This document shows, piece after piece, positions 47,160 to 54,684 of a DNA stretch of 64,000 bases. Position 1 is the stretch's first letter. Each line of letters begins with the position of its first letter. The position numbers and the translations under genes were made by a program. Source of the stretch: Alteraurantiacibacter buctensis (GTDB lineage Bacteria > Pseudomonadota > Alphaproteobacteria > Sphingomonadales > Sphingomonadaceae); contig NZ_WTYV01000002.1 in NCBI RefSeq assembly GCF_009827655.1, positions 496,657 through 560,656 on the forward strand. Direction: 5' to 3'. Under the pieces are notes generated by a model. It was not told the DNA's origin. It saw only the letters and a program-made list of their open reading frames with translations, and made no database searches.

Positions 47160-47762
47160 ATGAAGACGATTACCAAGACTCTGGTCGGGACCGCCGCTAC
47201 CCTGGCGATGGCGGTGGGCTCGGTGGCACCGGCAGCAGCGCAGGATCGCTATCGCGACCGCGACCGCGGCGGGATCAGCACCGGCGAAGTGATCGCCGGT
47301 GCCGTGGTGCTGGGCGGCATTGCCGCCGTGGCGGCTGCGGCCAGCAACGATCGCAACCGCTATGGCTACGACGATCGCGATTACCGCGACCGAGACTATC
47401 GCGACCGCAACTGGGACGGGCGCGGATCGGGCTGGTACAACTATGACAGCAATCGCCGTTATGGCCGGGGCAGCAACAACCCCGAGCGTGCCGTCAGCCA
47501 GTGCATCCGCGCTGCCGAACGTGAAGCCGAACGCTATGGCGGTGGCCGGGCCGATGTGACCCGCATTCGCGATATCGACCGCGAGCGCAACGGCTTCGAG
47601 GTGACCGGCACGATCCAGGTCAGCCAGCGTGGCTGGGGCAACAACCGGGGCGTGTGGAACAACAACCGCCGCAACACCGATTCGGCCCGCTTCTACTGCG
47701 ACTATCGCCGTGGCCAGGTGGTCGACATCGACTTCAACGGCCTGAACAACCGCTACCGCTAG
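47160..47762 (+). CDS. Exported Arg/Asp-rich protein with glycine-zipper segment, paralogue 1
   Basis: 200 residues from ATG 47160 with a strong ribosome site (GAGAGGAGAG). Sec signal with cleavage near PAAAQDR. Next comes a Gly/Ala membrane-like helix (GEVIAGAVVLGGIAAVAAAA), then repeated DYRDRDYRDR units, then a folded C-terminal part with two cysteines (SQCIRAAEREAERYG, ARFYCDYRRGQVVDID). The gene at 47892 has the same plan. Function unknown; envelope-associated by its signal. Confidence 0.75.
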   Translation: MKTITKTLVGTAATLAMAVGSVAPAAAQDRYRDRDRGGISTGEVIAGAVVLGGIAAVAAAASNDRNRYGYDDRDYRDRDYRDRNWDGRGSGWYNYDSNRRYGRGSNNPERAVSQCIRAAEREAERYGGGRADVTRIRDIDRERNGFEVTGTIQVSQRGWGNNRGVWNNNRRNTDSARFYCDYRRGQVVDIDFNGLNNRYR

Positions 47763-47891
47763 ACGCGGCAGGGCGTAGCCAGACGACGATGGGCGGTTCA
47801 GGTTCATGCAAGCCTGGACCGCCTAGTCGTTGCCACGCCACTCTCCCACAGCCCTGCCATGCGGGGCCTTTCGCATAAGGGATTTCTGCCA

Positions 47892-48653
47892 ATGATCGGT
47901 CTTGGTCGTCTGGCTTGTGTTTCCGCCTCGCTTGCCGCGTTCGGCATGGTCGCCACCCCGGTGGCTGCCGCGCAGCTTTCCGTTCCGGCGCACCATGCGC
48001 CCGCCGCCTACGATGCCGAGGCGGGCAATGCCCAGGGCTGGCGCTATCCGCGCTATCGCCGCCATTCGGGCGCGCACATCCGCACCGGCGATGCCATTGC
48101 CGGTATCGCCATCCTTGGCGCCGTGGCGGCCATCGCCAGTGCCGCGAACAACGATCGCAACCGCAGCCGCGAAGTCTATCGCGAGCCCCCGCGCGAGCGC
48201 GACACGTGGCGCTACAATGACAACCGGCGCAATGACTGGAACCGTGGCGGGATCACCGGCGCGGTCGACCTGTGCGTGAACCAGGTGGAGCGCGGCGATG
48301 ATCGGGTCGACACGGTGGACAACGCCACGCGTGATGGCAGCGGCTGGCAGGTGCAGGGCACGCTGAGCGATGGCGCGGGCTTCTCGTGCCGGCTGGACAA
48401 CGAAGGCCGCATCCGCGCGATCGACATCGGCAACGATGGCTATGCCCAGGCTGCGCCCGCCGCTGGCGGCCAGTGGGATGACCAGGCCTACCTGAGCGCA
48501 AGGGCGAGCACCCGCACCGCCATCGACGACAAGCCGGATGCCGCTGACGGCTATGCCGCAGCACCGGCCAGTGAGCCGCAGCCCGCCTATCCGGGCGGGC
48601 CGTTGCCCGGAGAAAACTGGGGCGAAGACATCGACGCCGATCTGGGCGGCTGA
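47892..48653 (+). CDS. Exported protein with glycine-zipper segment, paralogue 2
   Basis: 253 residues from ATG 47892. Sec signal with cleavage near PVAAAQL. Its DAIAGIAILGAVAAIASAAN followed by NDRNRSRE matches the GEVIAGAVVLGGIAAVAAAA plus SNDRNRYG of the gene before, and both have a C-terminal two-cysteine domain (VDLCVNQVERGDDRVD, FSCRLDNEGRIRAIDIG). The C-terminal 70 residues are a Pro/Ala/Asp-rich addition. A tandem duplication followed by divergence is likely. Confidence 0.75.
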   Translation: MIGLGRLACVSASLAAFGMVATPVAAAQLSVPAHHAPAAYDAEAGNAQGWRYPRYRRHSGAHIRTGDAIAGIAILGAVAAIASAANNDRNRSREVYREPPRERDTWRYNDNRRNDWNRGGITGAVDLCVNQVERGDDRVDTVDNATRDGSGWQVQGTLSDGAGFSCRLDNEGRIRAIDIGNDGYAQAAPAAGGQWDDQAYLSARASTRTAIDDKPDAADGYAAAPASEPQPAYPGGPLPGENWGEDIDADLGG

Positions 48654-48663
48654 ACCGCCGCCC

Positions 48664-49287
48664 TCATTCCTTCCCGCGCGAGTAGCCGGGTAGCTTGATG
48701 TTCCACACGATCGCCGCCAGGCGCAGGCCGAAGCCTGCCCCGGCGGCGATTGTCCATGCGGCCAGGTTGGGCAGGCCGGCCCAGGCGAAGGTGGCGGTAA
48801 GGCCGGCGGACAGGGCGGCGGCGGTGACGTAAAGCTCGGGCCGCATGATGATCGATGGCACACCGGCCACCATGTCGCGCACGATGCCGCCGGCGCAGCC
48901 CGAGATGATTCCCAGCACCATGGCCGGCACCGGGGCCACGCCGTAACTCAGCGCCTTGGCCGTGCCCAGCACGCTGAACATGGCCAGGCCCGCCGCGTCC
49001 AGCCATTCCAGGATCTGGCGTTCCCACCATTGGCGCGGGGTGAACCAGGCGAGCAGGGCCGTCGCCAGCGCCATCGGCGCGATCCACGGGTCGCGCAGCC
49101 AGAACACCGGGGCGTCCAGCATCAGGTCGCGGATCGTGCCGCCGCCAACGCCCGTCACCACGGCGAAGAAGGTGGCGGTAACCAGCGTCTGCCTCAGGCG
49201 CGCGGCCATCAGCGCGCCGGAGAGGGCGAATATCGCCGTGGCCCCAAGGTCAAGCCAGGTGGGCAGTACGGGGACGACCGCGATCAT
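48664..49287 (-). CDS. TRIC/UPF0126-type channel protein
   Basis: 207 residues, seven hydrophobic helices arranged as an internal repeat: GVGGGTIRDLML in the first half and GCAGGIVRDMVAG in the second. This is the mark of the bacterial trimeric intracellular cation channel family (formerly UPF0126). Its ATG overlaps the PepSY gene stop (ATGA), so the two are cotranscribed. Confidence 0.88.
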   Translation of the reverse strand: MIAVVPVLPTWLDLGATAIFALSGALMAARLRQTLVTATFFAVVTGVGGGTIRDLMLDAPVFWLRDPWIAPMALATALLAWFTPRQWWERQILEWLDAAGLAMFSVLGTAKALSYGVAPVPAMVLGIISGCAGGIVRDMVAGVPSIIMRPELYVTAAALSAGLTATFAWAGLPNLAAWTIAAGAGFGLRLAAIVWNIKLPGYSRGKE

Positions 49288-49994
49288 GACGCTTTCACGC
49301 CTCCCGAGACCCTGGCCTTGCGCCGGCGGAACAGCAGCGCGCAGCCCAGCAGCGATCCCGCCAGGGCCAGCGCGGCAAACAGGATGAGAATGGGGTGCGA
49401 GGTGTCCTCGCGCGTTTCCAGGTCCATGATGTGCAGGCCCCACATCACGTCATAGAAGCGCCACCAGCCGGTGCGCAGGGCCAGCACTTCCCCGCTGTCG
49501 GCGCGGATGTACAGGTTGGTGCCATCGGCAAAGTGCGCCTGCCAGGTGTCAATGCGCGCGCGCAGGTCCGGCGGGGACATATCGGCAGGAAGATAGGTGA
49601 CGCTGTCCAGCGCTGCATCGCCACCCCAGCTCGCCACGGCGATGGCGCGGGCTTCGCTTTCGATGAGGGGCGGGACCAGCGAGCCGTCGCGGGCCGAATA
49701 GCGGTAGGTGCCGCCCCCCTCGGTCTCGACGATCCACACGGGTCCGTCAGCCTGCTGCACCAGGTGCATCCCTGATATCACATCATGCGGGGCAACCCTC
49801 GGCATCACCAGATCCACCCCGAACTCGCGCAGCAGGGGCGGGGAAGCGCGCAGGGCCTCGCCGCGCGTCTCCTCGATGGGCTTGAGCGCCATGACCAGGC
49901 CGCTCAGCGTCCACAGCACCAGCGGCACGCCCACCAGCCAGCCCAGCCAGATGTGCCACTTTGCGAGGCGTTGCATGATGGTCTTGCGGGCCAT
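49284..49994 (-). CDS. PepSY-domain membrane protein
   Basis: 236 residues with two membrane helices: one near the N-terminus (WHIWLGWLVGVPLVLWTLSG) and one near the C-terminus (ILILFAALALAGSLLGCALL). The periplasmic part between them has PepSY-like strands (GTNLYIRADSGEVLALRTGW). The WHIWLGW start and the RFYDVMWGLHIMD segment resemble small PepSY proteins linked to metal or redox functions. It overlaps the TRIC gene by 4 nt. Confidence 0.8.
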   Translation of the reverse strand: MARKTIMQRLAKWHIWLGWLVGVPLVLWTLSGLVMALKPIEETRGEALRASPPLLREFGVDLVMPRVAPHDVISGMHLVQQADGPVWIVETEGGGTYRYSARDGSLVPPLIESEARAIAVASWGGDAALDSVTYLPADMSPPDLRARIDTWQAHFADGTNLYIRADSGEVLALRTGWWRFYDVMWGLHIMDLETREDTSHPILILFAALALAGSLLGCALLFRRRKARVSGGVKAS

Positions 49995-50012
49995 GACCCG
50001 GCTTTAGCGCTT

Positions 50013-50441
50013 TCAACTCGTGGCGAACAGCTTGGAGCGGTCGGCAAAGGCCTTCATTTCAATGGCGTTGCCGCTGGGATCGCGAAAGAACATCGTCGCC
50101 TGCTCGCCCGGCTGGCCCCTGAAGCGGATGGTGGGGGCGATGCCGAATTCGGTGCCGGCCGCCACCAGCCGGTCGGCCAGGGCCTGCCATTCGTCGATTC
50201 CCAGCACCAGCCCGAAGTGCGGCACGGGCACGCCGTGGCCGTCTACCGGGCTGCTCGCCTGGTCGCGCCGTTCGCAGCCGGGGACGAGGTGGACGACAAT
50301 CTGGTGGCCGAGAAGATCGAAGTCCACCCAGTGATCGCTGCTGCGCCCCTCCGGGCAGCCCATTACGCCGCCCCAGAAAGCCCGCGCCGCGGCCAGGTCA
50401 TGCACCGGGAAGGCGAGGTGGAAGGGAGACAGCGTGGTCAT
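50013..50441 (-). CDS. VOC-family (glyoxalase/dioxygenase-like) protein
   Basis: 142 residues. It begins with FHLAFPVHDLAAARAFWGGV and ends FFRDPSGNAIEMKAF, a single-chain two-module VOC fold. Metal ligands could be the early His (FHLAF) and the final Glu (IEMKAF). The substrate cannot be read from sequence. Its ATG overlaps the stop of the upstream SEDS-like gene by four bases. Confidence 0.88.
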   Translation of the reverse strand: MTTLSPFHLAFPVHDLAAARAFWGGVMGCPEGRSSDHWVDFDLLGHQIVVHLVPGCERRDQASSPVDGHGVPVPHFGLVLGIDEWQALADRLVAAGTEFGIAPTIRFRGQPGEQATMFFRDPSGNAIEMKAFADRSKLFATS

Positions 50442-51250
50442 GGTGCGGGGCTCCTGTGCAAGGCCAGCGCCAGCCCATAGCCCAGGATCGGCCCCGCGCC
50501 ATAGGCCACCAGCGGGAAAGGGTAGGTGTTCATCAGGGCCATCATGGCAAAGCCGAACAGCGATCCGGCCAAGGCATAGCGCGCCGGCGCCTCCAGCGGC
50601 AGGGTGAACAGCAACAGGGCAAAACCCAGCGCCAGCGCCAGCAGGACCACGGAGGGCCAGGCCAGACCGGCGGCGGCATACTGTGTGGTCACCTGCTCCA
50701 CGAAGGGCGCGGGCGGCAGTTCGCCATTTACCGCCATCCACAGGCTGAGCATGAAGCCCGCGATCACCAGCAGGCCCATGCGGAAGTCGCGCGTCACCTG
50801 GTGCAGGCCCACGGCGGCAAAAGTGATGGCCGCGCCGGCCCCCGCATCGGGCATCAGCAGCGCGGCGATAAGGGCTGCGGCCAGTAGGTGCGGCCCGCGC
50901 CCGGGCATCCGCGCGGCGAGGACGGCAAGGGCGGGAATGGCCAGGAACCCGGCGTTCAGGCGCAGCGGCCCCAGCGCCAGCCAACGCTGCACGCCGTTGT
51001 ATTCCGGGCCGATGACTGCGGCGAGCAGCAGCAGCGCCAGCAGCACGCCCGCCAGCAGGCGGTTCCGCTTCCCGGTCAGCGGGGGCAGCAACGCGATCAG
51101 ACCGCAGACGAGCACCAGCGCACCCAGGTTGACCTGCCAGTAGCTGGCCGGTGCCCCCAGCGCGACAAGGCAGGCCACTCCTGCAAGCACGGGCAGGCCC
51201 AGCGCCAGCAGCGCCGGGGCGCAGTGGTGCAGGCGGGCCCGCACCGGCAT
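50438..51250 (-). CDS. Integral membrane protein resembling a reduced SEDS (FtsW/RodA-like) protein
   Basis: 270 residues from ATG 51250, two bases after the lpd stop. Eight or so hydrophobic helices. GVQRWLALGPLRLNAGFLAI corresponds to the SEDS pattern GxxRWLxLGxxxxQPSE, LLMPDAGAGAAI to the QPDxGT helix, and YPFPLVAYGAGPILGYGLAL to the C-terminal PLPFVSYGGSS motif. The central loop with the essential aspartate and the GKG motif of SEDS polymerases is absent, and the length is about two thirds of normal. A non-catalytic relative is likely. Role unknown. Confidence 0.6.
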   Translation of the reverse strand: MPVRARLHHCAPALLALGLPVLAGVACLVALGAPASYWQVNLGALVLVCGLIALLPPLTGKRNRLLAGVLLALLLLAAVIGPEYNGVQRWLALGPLRLNAGFLAIPALAVLAARMPGRGPHLLAAALIAALLMPDAGAGAAITFAAVGLHQVTRDFRMGLLVIAGFMLSLWMAVNGELPPAPFVEQVTTQYAAAGLAWPSVVLLALALGFALLLFTLPLEAPARYALAGSLFGFAMMALMNTYPFPLVAYGAGPILGYGLALALHRSPAP

Positions 51251-51252
51251 GA

Positions 51253-52644
51253 TCACATGTGGATCGGCTTGCCCCGCACGCCCATCGCCGCTTCCTTGAT
51301 CGCCTCGGAATGGGTGGGGTGCGCGTGGCAGGTGTAGGCGATGTCTTCGGAGGTCGCGCCGAATTCCATCGCCTGCGCGGCCTGGGCAATCATTGTGCCG
51401 GCCACGCTGGCGATTGCCCACACGCCCAGCACACGGTCGGTCTGCGCGTCGGCAATCACCTTCACGAAGCCGTCCGGCTCATGGTTGGTCTTGGCGCGGC
51501 TGTTGGCGGCCATGGGGAACTTTGATACCTTGACCTCGCCCTTCTCGCGCGCCTGCTCCTCGGTCAGGCCCACGCCGGCGAATTCGGGCCAGGTATAGAC
51601 GACGCCGGGGATCACGGCGTGGTTCACCAAGCCGATCTCGCCCGCGATCCATTCGGCCACGGCAATGCCCTCGTCCTCGGCCTTGTGGGCCAGCATCGGG
51701 CCGGGCACCACGTCACCGATGGCGCGCACACCGTCCACGCTGGTGCGGAACTCATGATCGATGTCGATCTGCCCGCGCTGGTTCACCTCAAGGCCGATAG
51801 CTTCCAGGTTGAGGCCCGCAGTGTTGGGGCGGCGGCCGATGGCCACCAGCACGCAATCCGCGGTGAGCGTGTCCGCCGCGCCACCGGCGGCGGGCTCCAC
51901 GGTCAGGGTGGCCTTCTTGCCCTTGACGGTGCAGCCGGTCACCTTGGTGGAGAGCTTCAGTTCCATGCCCTGTTTGGCGAAGATCTTGGCGGCTTCCTTG
52001 CGCACGTCCATGTCCATGCCGGGGAGCAACTGGTCGAGGTATTCGACCACCGTCACCTGCGATCCCAGCCGGCGCCACACGCTGCCCAGTTCCAGCCCGA
52101 TCACGCCACCGCCGATGACGACCATCGTTTTCGGGACAGCGGGCAGTTCCAGCGCGCCGGTGCTGTCCACCACCACGGCCTTGGCATTATCGATCTCCAC
52201 GCCGGGAAGCTGTGTAACGCTGGAGCCGGTGGCGATAACGATTTCGTGCGCCGAGTGTCTGGCACCCGCCACTTCGACCGTGTGCGCATCCACGAAGCTG
52301 GCATGGCCCTTCAGCCAGGTGACCTTGTTCTTCTTGAACAGGAACTCGATGCCCTTGGTTAGGCTGCCCACCGCGTCGATCCGCTGGGCGTGCATGGCGG
52401 GGAGGTTCAGCTTCGGCGTTACCTCCACGCCCATCTTCGCCATCGATCCGTTGGCGGCGGCATCGAAGAATTCGCTCGCGTGCAGCATGGCCTTGCTGGG
52501 AATGCAGCCGACGTTGAGGCAGGTGCCGCCCAGCGTCTCGCGGCTTTCCACGCAGGCCGTGCGCAGGCCAAGCTGCGCCGCGCGGATGGCCGCTACATAG
52601 CCGCCGGGGCCTGCGCCGATGATGATCACGTCGAAATCGTACAT
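51253..52644 (-). CDS. lpdA: Dihydrolipoyl dehydrogenase
   Basis: 463 residues. FAD site IIGAGPGGYVAA, redox pair C42/C47 (TCLNVGCIPSK), NAD site VVIGGGVIGLELGSVW and the catalytic pair in CHAHPTHSEA. It reoxidises dihydrolipoamide of the 2-oxoglutarate dehydrogenase complex. It lies downstream of sucA-sucB with a methyltransferase gene in between. Confidence 0.96.
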   Translation of the reverse strand: MYDFDVIIIGAGPGGYVAAIRAAQLGLRTACVESRETLGGTCLNVGCIPSKAMLHASEFFDAAANGSMAKMGVEVTPKLNLPAMHAQRIDAVGSLTKGIEFLFKKNKVTWLKGHASFVDAHTVEVAGARHSAHEIVIATGSSVTQLPGVEIDNAKAVVVDSTGALELPAVPKTMVVIGGGVIGLELGSVWRRLGSQVTVVEYLDQLLPGMDMDVRKEAAKIFAKQGMELKLSTKVTGCTVKGKKATLTVEPAAGGAADTLTADCVLVAIGRRPNTAGLNLEAIGLEVNQRGQIDIDHEFRTSVDGVRAIGDVVPGPMLAHKAEDEGIAVAEWIAGEIGLVNHAVIPGVVYTWPEFAGVGLTEEQAREKGEVKVSKFPMAANSRAKTNHEPDGFVKVIADAQTDRVLGVWAIASVAGTMIAQAAQAMEFGATSEDIAYTCHAHPTHSEAIKEAAMGVRGKPIHM

Positions 52645-52654
52645 GTGTCTTTCC

Positions 52655-53416
52655 TCAGTGCGCGCGCTTGCGCAGATGCCAGTAGATCGAACTTACCAGA
52701 TACTTTTCCAGGGGCGGGATGCTGGCGGGCACAAGCATGGCCTTCATCACTGCGCTGCGCAGCCAAGGGTGCGACTGGTTGCGCCTGGCGGAAATCACCT
52801 CCACCGGCAAGGGGGCCAGCGCCCGGCGGAAGTCGGCCGGCGTTGCGCCGTTGAAGCCCAGTTGACCGATGGTGGCCACGGTCCTGCCGTCGCCGGTCTG
52901 GAATTGCTCAAGGAAGGCGCGGTTTTCCCGCGCAAGGTGCGCCCAGGGCAGGCGGGCGGCAATCATCCGGTGATGGCCGAAAGGGGAATGCCACAGTGGC
53001 CCAAAGCCGATGAACAGTTCGCCCCCCGGCCGGCAGGCGGCGACCACCGATCGCAAGGCGGCGTCCACATCCATCACGTGCTCCATCGTATCGGACGAGA
53101 CAACGAGGTCGACTTGCGCGAATGCCAGTTCGCAAATGTCGCCGCAGACAATCTCCACTTGCCCGGGCCAACGCGAGGCTACCTTGCGCCGGGCAAAGTC
53201 CGTGGTCCCCCGGTTCAGGTCAAACCCAATGGCCGAGCGGGCTCCGGCGCGCATCAGCCGTTCGATCATTGCCCCGCGCGAGCAGCCGAAATCGAGTACG
53301 CGCTTGCCGGCGACATCGGGCATTCCACCAAACCGCTGCCAGAAGTGGTCCACTCCGGCCTCGATGCGCTGCGCAAAGCGCAGTTCGTGGAAATCTTCGG
53401 CCGTCCGGCTCGACAC
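52655..53416 (-). CDS. Class I SAM-dependent methyltransferase
   Basis: 253 residues. Motif I LDFGCSRGAMIERL (about 41-54), acidic strand GFDLNRG, and motif IV-like VVSSDTMEHVMDVD give the Ubie/Methyltransf_11 type. The C-terminal 60 residues are basic. It lies between sucB and lpdA with short gaps (6 and 11 bp), so it should be cotranscribed with the 2-oxoglutarate dehydrogenase genes. The substrate is unknown; a small molecule, a lipid or a protein of the complex are all possible. Confidence 0.8.
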   Translation of the reverse strand: MSSRTAEDFHELRFAQRIEAGVDHFWQRFGGMPDVAGKRVLDFGCSRGAMIERLMRAGARSAIGFDLNRGTTDFARRKVASRWPGQVEIVCGDICELAFAQVDLVVSSDTMEHVMDVDAALRSVVAACRPGGELFIGFGPLWHSPFGHHRMIAARLPWAHLARENRAFLEQFQTGDGRTVATIGQLGFNGATPADFRRALAPLPVEVISARRNQSHPWLRSAVMKAMLVPASIPPLEKYLVSSIYWHLRKRAH

Positions 53417-53421
53417 GGCGA

Positions 53422-54672
53422 TCAGAGATCGATCAGCAGGCGCATCGGATCCTCGATGGCTTCCTTGATGATCTTCAGCGCGGTAACGGCCTCGCGCCCG
53501 TCGATGATGCGGTGGTCGTAGCTGAGCGCAATATACATCATCGGGCGGATCACCACCTGGCCATTGCGGGCCACGGGGCGGTCCTCGATGCGGTGCAGGC
53601 CCAGCACGGCGCTCTGCGGCGGGTTGATGATCGGCGTGCTCATCAGGCTGCCGAACACGCCGCCGTTGCTGATGGTGAAGGTGCCGCCGGTCATGTCGGC
53701 CATGGTCAGCGCGCCATCCTTGGCCTTCTGGCCATAGGCGGCGATGGCCTGCTCGATCTCGGCAAAGCTCATGGCGTCCACGTTGCGCACCACCGGCACG
53801 ACGAGGCCGTTGGGGGCGGACACGGCCACTGATAGGTCGACGTAATCGTGATAGACGATCTCGTCGCCTTCGATCTTGGCGTTGACCGCGGGCACGTCCT
53901 TCAGCGCCAGCGTGGCCGCCTTGGCGAAGAACGACATGAAGCCCAGCTTGATGCCGTGCTTCTTGGCGAACAGGTCCTTATAGGCCTCGCGCGCCTCGAT
54001 CACGGCGGACATGTCCACGTCGTTGAACGTGGTCAGCAGGGCGGCTTCTTCCTGCGCGCTCTTCAGCCGCTTGGCGATGGTCTGCCTGAGGCGCGTCATC
54101 TTCACGCGTTCCTCGCGGCGCTCGCCCGCTGCGGCGGGGGCGGCAGAGGCGGGGGCCGAAGCCGTGGCCGCAGGGGCGGCCTTCTTGGCTTGCGCGGCTG
54201 CCAGCACGTCTTCCTTGGTCAGGCGGCCATCCTTGCCGGTGCCCTTGATGGTGGAAGGGTCAAGGCCCGCTTCCAGCACCGCGCGGCGCACGGCGGGGGA
54301 CAGGGTCAGGTCAGCCTCGGCTGCGGGAGCGGGAGCGGCGGGGGCTGCCGGGGCCGGAGCAGGGGCGGGAGCAGCAGGCGCAGCCGGTGCAGCCGGAGCC
54401 GCCGGGGCAGCGGCAGGCTTGGCGGCTGCGGTGGCACCAGCTTCCACCATGGCGATCACCGCGCCCACGTTCACCGTGGCGCCAACCTGCACAAGCTGTT
54501 CGCTCAGCACGCCGGCCACCGGGGCGGGCACTTCGATCGCCACCTTGTCGGTTTCCAGGCTGGCAATCGGCTCGTCCGCCTTCACGGCATCGCCGGGCTT
54601 CTTCAGCCATTCGCCAAGGGTGGCTTCGGTAACGGATTCGCCCAGCACGGGGACTTTGACTTCAGTGGCCAT
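53422..54672 (-). CDS. sucB: Dihydrolipoyl succinyltransferase (E2 of 2-oxoglutarate dehydrogenase)
   Basis: 416 residues. One N-terminal lipoyl domain with K43 in [10 protein letters not shown], an Ala/Pro linker (about 82-118), the E1/E3-binding domain ([20 protein letters not shown]) and the catalytic core ending with H387/D391 in [13 protein letters not shown]. It transfers succinyl to CoA. Confidence 0.97.
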   Translation of the reverse strand: MATEVKVPVLGESVTEATLGEWLKKPGDAVKADEPIASLETDKVAIEVPAPVAGVLSEQLVQVGATVNVGAVIAMVEAGATAAAKPAAAPAAPAAPAAPAAPAPAPAPAAPAAPAPAAEADLTLSPAVRRAVLEAGLDPSTIKGTGKDGRLTKEDVLAAAQAKKAAPAATASAPASAAPAAAGERREERVKMTRLRQTIAKRLKSAQEEAALLTTFNDVDMSAVIEAREAYKDLFAKKHGIKLGFMSFFAKAATLALKDVPAVNAKIEGDEIVYHDYVDLSVAVSAPNGLVVPVVRNVDAMSFAEIEQAIAAYGQKAKDGALTMADMTGGTFTISNGGVFGSLMSTPIINPPQSAVLGLHRIEDRPVARNGQVVIRPMMYIALSYDHRIIDGREAVTALKIIKEAIEDPMRLLIDL

Positions 54673-54684
54673 CTTCGTGTTTCC

